From: Streptomyces sp. NBC_00659
Lineage (GTDB): Bacteria > Actinomycetota > Actinomycetes > Streptomycetales > Streptomycetaceae
Direction: 5' to 3'
Assembly: GCF_036226925.1 (NCBI RefSeq)
Contig: NZ_CP109031.1
Location: forward strand, 7,502,001 to 7,566,000
DNA length: 64,000 nt
Below are positions 53,353-61,467 of this stretch, in pieces (the first letter of the stretch is position 1; every line of letters starts with the position of its first letter). Under the pieces are notes generated by a model. It saw only the letters and a list, made by a program, of their open reading frames with translations. It ran no database searches and was not told where the DNA came from. Both the position numbers and the translations under genes were made by a program.

Positions 53353-53371
53353 CCGCGATGGAATGGCTGTT
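53330..53371. repeat. 19-bp tandem duplication spanning a stop codon
   Basis: CCGCGATGGAATGGCTGTT occurs at 53330-53348 and again at 53353-53371, separated by TTGA. The first copy encodes the C-terminus of the APH-like kinase (AAMEWLF); the second lies past its stop. Confidence 0.85.
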
Positions 53372-53549
53372 CCGGCCTGGGGCATCAAGCCGCGTTCACA
53401 GTCTCTTCCGTTCTGCGGGCGGCCACCGTTCGGATCACCCGAGGGGGCTCTTCAGGTGATTGCCGGACGCCTCATGAGCCAGGCAGGCCGGCGCAGGGGT
53501 AAGACGTCTCAGGAGAAGGCGAACCCAGAACGCCGTGAGGAGCTTGGCG

Positions 53550-53834
53550 ATGTACGCAGCAGTCCGGCGGTATGAAGGGGTGACCGATTCGGCCGAGGCG
53601 GCACGTCTCGTGAACGAGGGGTTCGTGGCGCTCATGCGCCAGGTCTCCGGCTTCGTCGCCTACTACTGGATCGATGCCGGGGACGGAGTGATGGTCTCGA
53701 CCAGCGTCTTCCAGGACCAGGCCGGTGCCGAGGAATCGATCGCGAGGGCTGCGGACTTCGTACGGGACAACCTTGCGTCACTGCTCCCCAACCCTCCCCA
53801 GGTCATGGCCGGCGAGGTGGTGGCTTCCGCGTGA
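53550..53834 (+). CDS. small ABM-like monooxygenase/dimeric-barrel protein
   Basis: 94 aa from the ATG at 53550, 5-9 nt after GAGGAG. One ferredoxin-like alpha+beta barrel domain: MYAAVRRYEGVTDSAEAARLVNEGFVALMRQVSGFVAYYWIDAGDGVMVSTSVFQDQAGAEESIARAADFVRDNLASLL. This is the pattern of stand-alone ABM/EthD-like proteins. Function unknown. Confidence 0.7.
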   Translation: MYAAVRRYEGVTDSAEAARLVNEGFVALMRQVSGFVAYYWIDAGDGVMVSTSVFQDQAGAEESIARAADFVRDNLASLLPNPPQVMAGEVVASA

Positions 53835-53889
53835 GACGGCCTCCCGCGTCCGCACGTACCACCCGGACCGTCTCGTCGGTCGCCGACCG

Positions 53890-54351
53890 TCAGCAGCAGC
53901 TTGCCGATGAGGCGGTCGACTCGTCCGGCGTGTCCTGGCTCGGGGCTGTGCAGCAGGTGCTGCCCTGCTGCTTGGCCAGGGAGTCGGCGTCGGCCTTCAC
54001 GACGTAGACCTCCCAGGGTTCCTGTCCCGGGCCGTGGACCCAGACCTTGTCCTGGAGGGCGTAGCAACAGGTGGTGTCGTTCTCCTCGGCGGTGGCCAGC
54101 CCGGCCTCGGCCAGCCGGGCAGTGGCCGTGTGTACGGCCTCGGCCGTCTCGACCTCGACGCCGAGGTGGTCCATGCGCGTTGCCTCACCTGCGACGCCTT
54201 CGATCAGGACGAGTTTGAGCGGGGGCTCGGTGATGGCGAAGTTGGCGTAGCCGTCGCGGAGTTTGGCGGGCTCGGTGCCGAAGAGCCTGGTGTAGAAGGC
54301 GATGGACGCGGCGAGGTCGGGGACCCGGAGGGCGAGCTGTACGCGGGACAT
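53890..54351 (-). CDS. arsI: ArsI/CadI-type arsenic metalloenzyme (C-As lyase family)
   Basis: 153 aa; AGGAGG precedes the ATG. A vicinal-oxygen-chelate fold with metal ligands Gln5, His62 and Glu114 and the thiolate pair Cys95-Cys96 (TTCCYALQDKVWVHG). In characterised ArsI this pair binds trivalent organoarsenicals, and Fe(II)/O2 breaks the C-As bond. A Cys-rich tail (STCC ... SASCC) is unusual and may help metal capture. It is downstream of and co-oriented with the ArsO-like gene. Confidence 0.9.
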   Translation of the reverse strand: MSRVQLALRVPDLAASIAFYTRLFGTEPAKLRDGYANFAITEPPLKLVLIEGVAGEATRMDHLGVEVETAEAVHTATARLAEAGLATAEENDTTCCYALQDKVWVHGPGQEPWEVYVVKADADSLAKQQGSTCCTAPSQDTPDESTASSASCC

Positions 54352-54403
54352 GGCGAGCCTCCTGCTGGGTGATTGGGTGGGGTGGCGGTTCTGGAGCCGT
54401 GGG

Positions 54404-55777
54404 TCAGCAGCCGCCGGACGGGGCCGGGGCGCCGACGCCGATCTGGAGGGTGGCCGGGGTCGCGCAGCAGCCTCCGCCGGCGCTGTCCTGGGCCGCGTTG
54501 GGGTCGTCGAAGAGGCCGGCGCCGCCGCAGACCCCGGTCTCCGGCAGGGTCAGCTCGACCCGCTCGGCGGCCTCCTGGTCGCCCGCGAGGGCGGCGGCGA
54601 TGGAGCGGACCTGCTCGTAGCCGGTCATGGCCAGGAAGGTGGGGGCGCGGCCGTAGGACTTCATGCCGACGAGGTAGACGTCCTTCTCCGGGTGGGACAG
54701 CTCGTTGACGCCGTGCGGGTAGACGGTGCCGCAGGAGTGCTGGTTGGGGTCGATGAGCGGGGCCAGTTCGGTGGGTGCCTGGAGGCGCTCGTCGAGGCCG
54801 AGGCGGAGCTCGGACAGGAAGGACAGGTCGGGGCGGAAGCCGGTGAGGACGATGACCTCGTCGACCGGGTCGAGGCGGCGGCCGTCCTCGCCGACGAGGA
54901 CCAGACGGCCGTCGGTGGCGCGCTCGATGGCGTCGGTGCGGAAGCCGGTGACCGCGTCGGCGTGAGCCTCGTCGACGGCGGCCTTGGCGGCGAGACCGAG
55001 GGCTCCTCGGGCGGGGAGCTGGTCGGCTTCGCCGCCGCCGAAGGTGGAGCCGGAGATGCCCCGGCGCAGGATCCAGACGCCCTTGGTGCCGGTGCCGTCG
55101 TCGGACCTGGCGAGGTCGGCGAGGTGGGCGAGGGCGGTGAAGGCGGAGGCGCCGGAGCCGATGACCGCGGTGCGCCTGCCCGCGTACCGGGCGCGGACGG
55201 CCGGGTCCTTGAGGTCGGGCACGCGGTAGGTGATCCGGTCGGACGCGGCCTTTTCGCCGAGGGCGGGCAGGCCGCTGCCGCCGGCCGGGCCGGGGGCGGT
55301 CCAGGTGCCCGACGCGTCGATCACCGCGCGGGCGAACAGCCGCTCCTCGCGGCCGTCGGCGTGGGTGACATGGACGACGAACGGCTGGGCCTCGCGGTCG
55401 GCGTCCACGATCCGGTCCCGGCCCGAACGGGACACGCCGGTGACGGTGGCGCCGAAGCGCACCCGCTCACCGAGGACGTCGGCGAGCGGCTGGAGGTACT
55501 GCTCGGCCCAGTCTCCGCCCGACGGATAGGTCGTCGCGTCCGGCTTCACCCATCCCGTCGGGGCCAGCAGCTTCTCGGCGGCCGGATCGGTGACCTCGCC
55601 CCAGGTGGAGAACAGCCGGACGTGCGCCCACTCACGCACCGCCGTACCGGCTACCGGCCCGGCTTCCAGTACCAGCGGCGTGAGACCACGGTCGACCAGG
55701 TGGGCGGCGGCGGCGAGTCCGGCGGGGCCGGCTCCGATCACGACGACGGGCAGATCGGTGGTGACAGGCGCGTTCAC
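54404..55777 (-). CDS. arsO: ArsO-like flavin-dependent monooxygenase
   Basis: 457 aa from the GTG at 55777, 6 nt after GAGGAG. FAD motif VVVIGAGPAGLAAAAHLVDRGLTPLVLEAG and a second NADPH-type motif TAVIGSGASAFTALAHLADLA, with LTGFRPDLSFL. It is related to the arsO gene of Streptomyces ars clusters, whose product is a flavin monooxygenase of debated substrate. The C-terminus is Cys-rich (GGGCCATPATLQ ... GGC), probably for arsenic binding. One operator repeat lies 61-81 bp upstream. Confidence 0.82.
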   Translation of the reverse strand: MNAPVTTDLPVVVIGAGPAGLAAAAHLVDRGLTPLVLEAGPVAGTAVREWAHVRLFSTWGEVTDPAAEKLLAPTGWVKPDATTYPSGGDWAEQYLQPLADVLGERVRFGATVTGVSRSGRDRIVDADREAQPFVVHVTHADGREERLFARAVIDASGTWTAPGPAGGSGLPALGEKAASDRITYRVPDLKDPAVRARYAGRRTAVIGSGASAFTALAHLADLARSDDGTGTKGVWILRRGISGSTFGGGEADQLPARGALGLAAKAAVDEAHADAVTGFRTDAIERATDGRLVLVGEDGRRLDPVDEVIVLTGFRPDLSFLSELRLGLDERLQAPTELAPLIDPNQHSCGTVYPHGVNELSHPEKDVYLVGMKSYGRAPTFLAMTGYEQVRSIAAALAGDQEAAERVELTLPETGVCGGAGLFDDPNAAQDSAGGGCCATPATLQIGVGAPAPSGGC

Positions 55778-55837
55778 GGTCGACTCCTCGGTATTTCGAC
55801 ATCCGTCGATGGCTTGCGAGATCAGCGTGGCACTTGA

Positions 55838-55956
55838 TTCGACGAGTGTCAACATAGACAGTTATCTAATTCAGGAGCTCGCCGAGGAGTGGTCGGATGA
55901 TCGGTTCAGCCCTGGCCAGGCTGGTTCGACGTATGTCAACATAGATGTATGTCGAA
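55838..55956. promoter_or_regulatory. duplicated ArsR operator in the arsO-arsR divergent region
   Basis: A 21-bp sequence TTCGACGAGTGTCAACATAG(A) at 55838-55858 recurs at 55925-55945 with two differences (TTCGACGTATGTCAACATAGA). The second copy contains the palindrome TATGT-CA-ACATA and is bounded by TTCGAC (55925-55930) and GTCGAA (55951-55956). The second copy lies 3 bp before the arsR start and its right arm enters the coding region, so bound ArsR would block initiation. Confidence 0.7.
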
Positions 55957-56323
55957 TACGAAGCTGCTGCCGTTGCTGGAGCCCGCCGGCCAGGCCGTGG
56001 AGCCGTGCTGCCCGCCGCTCACCGAACGCCCGTTCACCGCCGAGGAGGCGGAGACGGCCGCGCGGATGTTCAAGGCCCTCGGTGACCCGGTGCGGCTTCG
56101 GCTCTTCTCCGCCGTGGCCTCGCACGAGGGCGGCGAGGCCTGCGTGTGCGACATCTCCGACGTCGGTGTCTCCCAGCCGACCGTCTCCCACCACCTGAAG
56201 AAGCTCAAGGAGGCCGGCCTGCTCACCTCGGAGCGGCGCGGTACATGGGTCTACTACCGGGTCGAGCCGTCCGTGCTCGCCTCGATGGGCCGGCTGCTGG
56301 TCATCTCCCCGGCCGCGGCCTGA
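55949..56323 (+). CDS. arsR: ArsR-family arsenite-responsive repressor, copy 1
   Basis: 124 aa. No Shine-Dalgarno precedes the ATG, so a leaderless transcript is likely. Winged helix-turn-helix with Cys65-x-Cys67-Asp (GGEACVCDISDVGVSQPTVSHHLKKLKEAGLL), the classic As(III) ELCVCDL-like site, plus an extra N-terminal Cys20-Cys21 pair as in CgArsR of Corynebacterium. It should release the divergent arsO-arsI operon and itself when arsenite binds. Confidence 0.92.
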   Translation: MSNTKLLPLLEPAGQAVEPCCPPLTERPFTAEEAETAARMFKALGDPVRLRLFSAVASHEGGEACVCDISDVGVSQPTVSHHLKKLKEAGLLTSERRGTWVYYRVEPSVLASMGRLLVISPAAA

Positions 56324-56386
56324 CCGTGGCCGGAGAGACGAGGAACGCCACCGCGCCCGGCCTGGCCGTCGAGTCGAGTGCGACCG

Positions 56387-57208
56387 TCATCCGGCGGGCT
56401 GCTCGGCCTTTTTCCGGCCGGGCGTGAAGACGAGCGCCACCAGCGCCAGCCCCGCCACGGCGCCGATCAGCTGCATGCCGATGAACCCCGGAACCGAGCC
56501 GGGCGCGATGCCCGCGAAGGTGTCGGTGAAGGCGCGGCCGATCGTCACCGCAGGGTTGGCGAAGGACGTCGACGACGTGAACCAGTAAGCCGCGCCGATG
56601 TACGAGGCGACCGCGACGGGGGCGAAGCGCAGCCGGTCGGTGCGGGCCAGCCCGAAGATCAGCAGGATCAGTCCGGTCGTCGCGACGATCTCGCCCAGCA
56701 GCAGATGCCCCGCCGAGCGATCGTGCGTGGACCACTTGACCAGCGGCTCGCCGAACATGGCGTCGGCCAGGACGGCGCCCGCGATCGCACCGACGATCTG
56801 AGCGGGGATGTAGGCGGCCGCGTCACGCAGGGGGACTCCGGCGCCGCCGCGGCGGGCGGTCCACCACTCGGCCAGGGTGACGGCCGGGTTGAAGTGCGCG
56901 CCGGACACCGGGCCCAGCAGAAGGATCAGGACCCCGAGGCCGAAGACGGTGGCGGTGGAGTTGGCGAGCAGTTGCAGGCCGACGTCCCTGGTCAGTCCGG
57001 TGGCCTGGATACCGGAGCCGACCACGATCGCGACCAGGGCCGCGGTGCCGACCAGCTCGGCCGCCGCCTTGGCGATCAGCGGGGGCGCCTGGGCTGGAGT
57101 GGCACCCGGGGCGGGCTCCGGGGCGACGGCGGAAGGGGTGGCGACAGTGGAGGGGGTTGTGGCGGATGCCGTGGCGCCGTCGCGCTCGGTGGCCTCGGTG
57201 GCGGTCAA
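56387..57208 (-). CDS. MIP-family aquaporin (arsenite channel, AqpS/GlpF-like)
   Basis: About 273 aa from a TTG at 57208, 5 nt after GAGGAG; an ATG at 57226 is possible. A long Ala/Thr/Pro-rich N-terminal tail precedes six helices with two NPA boxes (HFNPAVT and FANPAVT). In ars operons such channels let arsenite made by ArsC flow out, with no pump needed. There is no ArsB or Acr3 gene here, so this is the only efflux candidate. It is downstream of the second arsR on the same strand. Confidence 0.88.
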   Translation of the reverse strand: MTATEATERDGATASATTPSTVATPSAVAPEPAPGATPAQAPPLIAKAAAELVGTAALVAIVVGSGIQATGLTRDVGLQLLANSTATVFGLGVLILLLGPVSGAHFNPAVTLAEWWTARRGGAGVPLRDAAAYIPAQIVGAIAGAVLADAMFGEPLVKWSTHDRSAGHLLLGEIVATTGLILLIFGLARTDRLRFAPVAVASYIGAAYWFTSSTSFANPAVTIGRAFTDTFAGIAPGSVPGFIGMQLIGAVAGLALVALVFTPGRKKAEQPAG

Positions 57209-57226
57209 CAGGACTCCTCGTTGCAT

Positions 57227-57250
57227 GCGGGTCCCCGCGTGGGCGGGGAT
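57227..57250 (-). repeat. CRISPR-repeat-like hairpin, copy 1 (inverted)
   Basis: Read on the minus strand it is ATCCCCGC-CCAC-GCGGGGAC plus CCGC: a TCCCCGC/GCGGGGA stem of the type I-E repeat kind. It matches the plus-strand copy at 57626-57649 in 22 of 24 positions. It sits in the 41-bp gap between arsR copy 2 and the aquaporin gene. Confidence 0.6.
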
Positions 57251-57564
57251 CAGGGGCAGGACCGCTTGACGTTGTTCTCGACGGTGGCGCGCGCGGTCTC
57301 CGCCAGGCCGGCGAACTGGCCCGCGAGGGAGGCGATGACATCGGGCCTGAGCCGGTAGTAGGTGAACCGGCCGCACGGCTCCGTGTCGACGACACCGGCC
57401 TCGCGCAGCACCTTCAGATGGTTGGAGAGGTTGGTCTGCCTGGCTCCCGTCTCCTCGATCAGGTGCGTGCTGCAGAGCGTTTCCCCGGCGAGCAGGGTGA
57501 CGATCCGGAGCCGGAGCGGGTCGGCCAGAACCCGCATCAGATCAATGTCGACCGACGTCATCAT
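57250..57564 (-). CDS. ArsR-family regulator, copy 2
   Basis: 104 aa. Winged helix: LADPLRLRIVTLLAGETLCSTHLIEETGARQTNLSNHLKVLREAGVVDTEPCGRFTYYRLRP. Cys31, Cys64 and C-terminal Cys103 could bind metal but the CVCD motif is absent, so its site differs from copy 1. A 9-bp dyad follows its start (57581-57612). It is divergent from arsC, so it probably governs arsC and the aquaporin. Confidence 0.9.
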   Translation of the reverse strand: MMTSVDIDLMRVLADPLRLRIVTLLAGETLCSTHLIEETGARQTNLSNHLKVLREAGVVDTEPCGRFTYYRLRPDVIASLAGQFAGLAETARATVENNVKRSCP

Positions 57565-57580
57565 GGGCTGATAGTTTCAC

Positions 57581-57612
57581 ATCACTCCAGCCTGATACCA
57601 GTGTGGAGTGAT
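57581..57612. promoter_or_regulatory. 9-bp dyad between arsR copy 2 and arsC
   Basis: ATCACTCCA (57581-57589) and TGGAGTGAT (57604-57612) are perfect inverted repeats with a 14-bp spacer, 17 bp upstream of the arsR start. It is a likely ArsR operator that differs in sequence from the site at 55838-55956. Confidence 0.65.
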
Positions 57613-57625
57613 TCCTGGGTCCTGT

Positions 57626-57649
57626 ATCCCCGCACAGGCGGGGACCCGC
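57626..57649 (+). repeat. CRISPR-repeat-like hairpin, copy 2
   Basis: ATCCCCGC-ACAG-GCGGGGAC plus CCGC, 22 of 24 identical to the inverted copy at 57227-57250. It lies 24 bp before the arsC start. No spacer/repeat periodicity surrounds either copy. Confidence 0.6.
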
Positions 57650-57672
57650 GCCTTCTTGTGAGGGAAGAACCG

Positions 57673-58092
57673 ATGTCCTCCAGCCCGCTCGCCTCCGTGC
57701 TCTTCGTCTGTGTCCACAACGCCGGGCGCTCGCAGATGGCCGCCGGATTCCTGAACCACCTAGCCGGCGACCGGGTCGAGGTCCGCTCCGCCGGATCGAT
57801 CCCGGGCGACCGCGTCAACCCGGCCGCGGTCGAGGCCATGAAGGAAGTCGGCGTCGACATCGCCGACGCCGAGCCGAAGATCCTCACCACCGAGGCCGTC
57901 CAGGCGTCCGACTACGTCATCACCATGGGCTGCGGTGACGCCTGCCCGGTCTTCCCCGGCAAGAAGTATCTCGACTGGGCCCTCGAAGACCCGGCCGGCA
58001 AGGGCGTCGAGTCCGTCCGCCCCATCCGCGACGAGATCAGGACCCGTATCGAGGCACTGATCGCCGAGATCGACGGGAAGCGGCGGGCGTGA
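57673..58092 (+). CDS. arsC: arsenate reductase, low-molecular-weight PTP type
   Basis: 139 aa. Active-site loop C-V-H-N-A-G-R (Cys13 to Arg19) in SVLFVCVHNAGRSQMAAGFLNHL and a general-acid-like DWALEDPAGKGVE, with further cysteines in MGCGDACPVFPG. It reduces arsenate to arsenite with thiols. It starts 24 bp after the second hairpin and is divergent from the second arsR. Confidence 0.92.
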   Translation: MSSSPLASVLFVCVHNAGRSQMAAGFLNHLAGDRVEVRSAGSIPGDRVNPAAVEAMKEVGVDIADAEPKILTTEAVQASDYVITMGCGDACPVFPGKKYLDWALEDPAGKGVESVRPIRDEIRTRIEALIAEIDGKRRA

Positions 58093-58273
58093 CGTCCGTG
58101 GCCCGCGTCCGGCCACGAGGGTGCGGATCGCGCGTCCACCCGGAGGGATTTCGGGGCCAGGTGCGCGGGCCGCGCGGGATCGGCGGATCCCGTGGGTACG
58201 CTCGCGCCCCGACGGCAGCGTCACACGGCCGCTCCAGGGCGGTGTTCCTCCGAGCGGACGTAGGAGAAGACCC

Positions 58274-59686
58274 ATCACCGAGCCGAAGTCCGAGGAGAGC
58301 GGGCCCGCTCCCGGTGAGCGGTCCGCAGGGGCCGAGGCCCCGCCGGGCAAGCAGCCCACGGAGGCCGAGCAGCTGAGAAACATGCTGGCCCAGCCCGCCT
58401 ACCGGCGGGTGCTGGTGTTCTGCGCCCTGATCGGTGTCCCGGTCTCGCTGGCCGCGTTCTGGTTCCTGGTGCTCCTCCACGAGCTGGAACATCTGATGTG
58501 GGAACAGTGGCCGCACGATCTCGGGTGGTCGCAACCGCCGTGGTGGTGGCCGCTTCCCCCGATGCTCCTGGCCGGGGTGCTGGTGGGCCTGATCGTGGCG
58601 TGGCTTCCGGGCCGGGGCGGACACATCCCCGCCTCGGGCCTGCACGCCGGCGGGGTGGCGGCCTCCGCTCTGCCGGGCGTCGCGCTCGCCGCCCTGGCCG
58701 GCCTTCCGCTGGGAGCCGTGCTCGGCCCGGAGTCGCCGCTGATCGCCCTCGGCGGAGGTCTGGCCCTGCTCTTCCGGGATCTCGTACGGGTCCCCGCGAC
58801 CCCGGCGAGCACGGCGCTGCTCGGTGCCGCGGGCGCCGCCGCGGCCATCTCGGCGATCTTCGGCAGCCCCTTGGTCGCCGCCGTGCTGCTGATGGAGGTC
58901 GCCGGCGTGGGCGGGCCGCAGCTGTTCGCGGTGATGCTGCCCGCGCTGCTCTCCAGCGGAGTCGGAGCCATCGTCTTCACCGGTTTCGGCGACTGGACCG
59001 GCCTGCAGACCGGCAGCCTGAAGATCGGACTGCCCGCGCCCTCGACCCTCGACATCGGGGACGTGGTCTGGTCGGTGCTCATGGCGCTGGTCATCGGGGT
59101 CGGCGTCCACTGGATCATCGTGGGCGGCCGGTACGCGGCCCGTTCGGTGTCCGCGCACACGCTGCGGACCACGGTGCTGTGCGCGCTCGGCGCGGGCGGC
59201 TGCGCGGCCCTCTACGCGGCCGTCACCGGGCGCTCGCCGGCCGAGGTGGCCCTGTCCGGCCAGACCGCCCTCGCCCAGCTCGCCGCCCACCCGCACGCGT
59301 GGTCGGCCGGCAGCCTGGTGGCCGTGGTCCTGCTCAAGTCCGTCGCGTACGCACTGTGCCTGGGCAGCCTGAGGGGCGGCCCGGTGTTCCCCTCGCTGTT
59401 CCTCGGCGGTGCGACGGGCGCCCTGCTGGCACCGCTCCCGGGGTTCGGTGTCGTGCCGGCCATGGCGGCGGGCATGGCCGCCGCTTCCGCCGCCGCGCTC
59501 AGGCTGCCGGTCAGCTCCGTGGTTCTGGTCGTGCTTCTCGTGGGCAACTCGGGAACGGTCCCGGTGGTCGTGCTCGCCGCCGTGGTGTCCTTCGTGACCG
59601 TGGAACTGCTTCCGCAGGGCCCGGACATCCCGCCGTTCAGGGCCGCAGCCGGTCGAGCGCCTCGTCCAGCGTCGTCGCGGCCATGA
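58274..59686 (+). CDS. ClC-family chloride channel/transporter with ATC start
   Basis: About 471 aa. GC-rich third positions begin at 58274 and are absent upstream, and AGGAG is 7 nt before an ATC codon (ITEPKSEESG...), so the start appears to be ATC; the next ATG (58382) would lose 36 residues. About 10-12 hydrophobic segments with ClC signatures: GGHIPASGLHAGG, GPESPLIALGGGLALLF (external gating Glu) and GGPVFPSLFLGGATGAL. Transport of chloride or another halide is expected. Its end overlaps the GH15 gene by 50 bp, convergently. Confidence 0.85.
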   Translation: MTEPKSEESGPAPGERSAGAEAPPGKQPTEAEQLRNMLAQPAYRRVLVFCALIGVPVSLAAFWFLVLLHELEHLMWEQWPHDLGWSQPPWWWPLPPMLLAGVLVGLIVAWLPGRGGHIPASGLHAGGVAASALPGVALAALAGLPLGAVLGPESPLIALGGGLALLFRDLVRVPATPASTALLGAAGAAAAISAIFGSPLVAAVLLMEVAGVGGPQLFAVMLPALLSSGVGAIVFTGFGDWTGLQTGSLKIGLPAPSTLDIGDVVWSVLMALVIGVGVHWIIVGGRYAARSVSAHTLRTTVLCALGAGGCAALYAAVTGRSPAEVALSGQTALAQLAAHPHAWSAGSLVAVVLLKSVAYALCLGSLRGGPVFPSLFLGGATGALLAPLPGFGVVPAMAAGMAAASAAALRLPVSSVVLVVLLVGNSGTVPVVVLAAVVSFVTVELLPQGPDIPPFRAAAGRAPRPASSRP

Positions 59687-61454
59687 TGAGGGACAGATGG
59701 GTGAAGGCCTGCGGGAAGTTGCCCAGTTGCTCCCCGCTGGGGCCGATCTCCTCGGCGAACAGACCGACATGGTTGGCGTACGTCTGCATCTTCTCGAAGG
59801 TGTAGCGGGCCTGGGGAAGCCGTCCCGCCCGGGCGAGCGCGTCGACGTACAGGAACGTGCAGAGGCTGAACGTCCCTTCGGAGCCGCGCAGCCCGTCCGG
59901 GGAGGCCCCCGGGTCGTAGCGGTAGACGAGACTGTCGGAGACGAGTACGCGCTCCATGGCGTCCAGCGTGGTCAGCCAGCCGGGACTGCGCGGGGAGACG
60001 AAGCCGACACGGGGGGCCAGCAGCAGGGAGGCGTCCAGGACGTCGCCGTCGTAGTGCTGGACGATCGCCTGCTGCTTCTCGCTCCAGCCGCGCGCCATGA
60101 CCTGTTCGAGAATCTCGTCCCGCGCCTTCGTCCAGCGGACGGTGTCGGCCGGTCTGCTGAACTCCGCGGCCAGCTTCAGACCCCGGTCGAAGGCGGCCCA
60201 GCACATGACGCGGCTGTAGGTGAAGTCCTTGCGCCCGCCCCGGGTCTCCCAGATGCCCTCGTCCGGGCGGTCCCAGGAGTCCGCGAGCCAGTCGAGGATG
60301 CCGCTCAGCGCCTTCCAGCCGTGGTAGCCGCCCTGTTCGCCCACCGCGCGGCCCTCGGTCAGCGCGTAGAGGGCCTCGCCGTAGATGTCGAGCTGCAACT
60401 GGCCGGCGGCTCCGTTGCCGGCCCGTACCGGGTACGAGCCCCGGTAGCCCTCGAAGTGCTCCAGGATCTCCTCCGTCAGATGCGGGTCGCCGTCGACCCG
60501 GTACATGATCTGGAGGGGCTCGTCGTCCGGCCCTTCGCGCTCCTGCAGCCGGTCGCCCAGCCAGCGGGTGAAGTGGGTCGCCTCCTCCACGAAACCGAGG
60601 TCGAGCAGCGCCCGCACCGAGAGCGAGCCGTCCCGCACCCACGTGTACCGGTAGTCCCAGTTGCGCTCACCGCCGATCTGCTCGGGCAGCCCCATGGTGG
60701 CGGCGGCGACCGGTGCTCCGGTCGGGGCGTAGGTCAGGAGCTTGAGAGTGATCGCGGAGCGGTGCACCATCTCCGTCCAGCGGCCCCGGTAGTTCGAGGT
60801 GCGGACCCACTTCTGCCAGAAGTCGACGTTGCTCCACAGGTCCTCGGTGAGCCGGTCGACCGTGAGGGGCGGCGGGGCTTCGCCGTCCGGACCGCACACC
60901 GTGAACACGACCGCGGCCGACTCGCCGTTCTCCAGGGTGATGCCGCCCCGGACGTCCTGGCCGTCGCGTTCGAGCGGGATGCTGCCCTGGAGATGGGCGG
61001 TCGCCACCGGGGACCTGAACGTCGCCGTACGGGACGTGAGTTCGAGTTCGTGGCTCGCCCGCGCGTAGTCGAACCGCGGCCGGCACTCCAGGGCGAAGTG
61101 CACGGTGCCGCGCACCGAACGGACGATGCGCACCAGGCTGTGCCGGTCGGTCGGTGTCGGACCGGTGAGGACCGGCATGTGGTCGATGACCTCGCCCACG
61201 CCGTCCGGGGACATGAACCGGGTCACGACGACGGCCGTGTCCGGGTAGTACAGCTGCCGCCAGGTTCCCTCGGGGTGATCGGGCGCGAGGCGGAGGTAGC
61301 CGCCGCCGTCGTGGTCCAGCAGCGCGGCGAAGACACTGGGGGAGTCGAAGCGCGGTGCCGCGAACCAGTCGACGACGCCCCGGGACGACACCAGGGCCGC
61401 GGTCTGAAGGTCCCCGACGAGACCGTGGTCGGCGATGGGCGGATAGCGGTCCAT
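59637..61454 (-). CDS. GH15-family trehalase/glucoamylase-like enzyme
   Basis: 605 aa from the ATG at 61454, 5 nt after GGAGG. The N-terminal super-beta-sandwich (PPIADHGLVGDLQTAALVSSRGVVDWFAAPRFDSPSVFAALLD) and (alpha/alpha)6-barrel follow, with the two acidic residues in GNGAAGQLQLDIYGEALYAL and SEGTFSLCTFLYVDALARAGRL. Actinobacterial GH15 proteins of this type are acid trehalases. No signal peptide, so cytoplasmic. The DUF2252 gene lies 13 bp upstream, one operon. Confidence 0.9.
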   Translation of the reverse strand: MDRYPPIADHGLVGDLQTAALVSSRGVVDWFAAPRFDSPSVFAALLDHDGGGYLRLAPDHPEGTWRQLYYPDTAVVVTRFMSPDGVGEVIDHMPVLTGPTPTDRHSLVRIVRSVRGTVHFALECRPRFDYARASHELELTSRTATFRSPVATAHLQGSIPLERDGQDVRGGITLENGESAAVVFTVCGPDGEAPPPLTVDRLTEDLWSNVDFWQKWVRTSNYRGRWTEMVHRSAITLKLLTYAPTGAPVAAATMGLPEQIGGERNWDYRYTWVRDGSLSVRALLDLGFVEEATHFTRWLGDRLQEREGPDDEPLQIMYRVDGDPHLTEEILEHFEGYRGSYPVRAGNGAAGQLQLDIYGEALYALTEGRAVGEQGGYHGWKALSGILDWLADSWDRPDEGIWETRGGRKDFTYSRVMCWAAFDRGLKLAAEFSRPADTVRWTKARDEILEQVMARGWSEKQQAIVQHYDGDVLDASLLLAPRVGFVSPRSPGWLTTLDAMERVLVSDSLVYRYDPGASPDGLRGSEGTFSLCTFLYVDALARAGRLPQARYTFEKMQTYANHVGLFAEEIGPSGEQLGNFPQAFTHLSLIMAATTLDEALDRLRP

Positions 61455-61467
61455 GCTGGCCTCCATG

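Noticed and set aside
57227..57649. CRISPR array
   Set aside because: Only two repeat-like copies, in opposite orientation and 376 bp apart, with genes between them; no array or cas genes. Kept as a finding about hairpins only.
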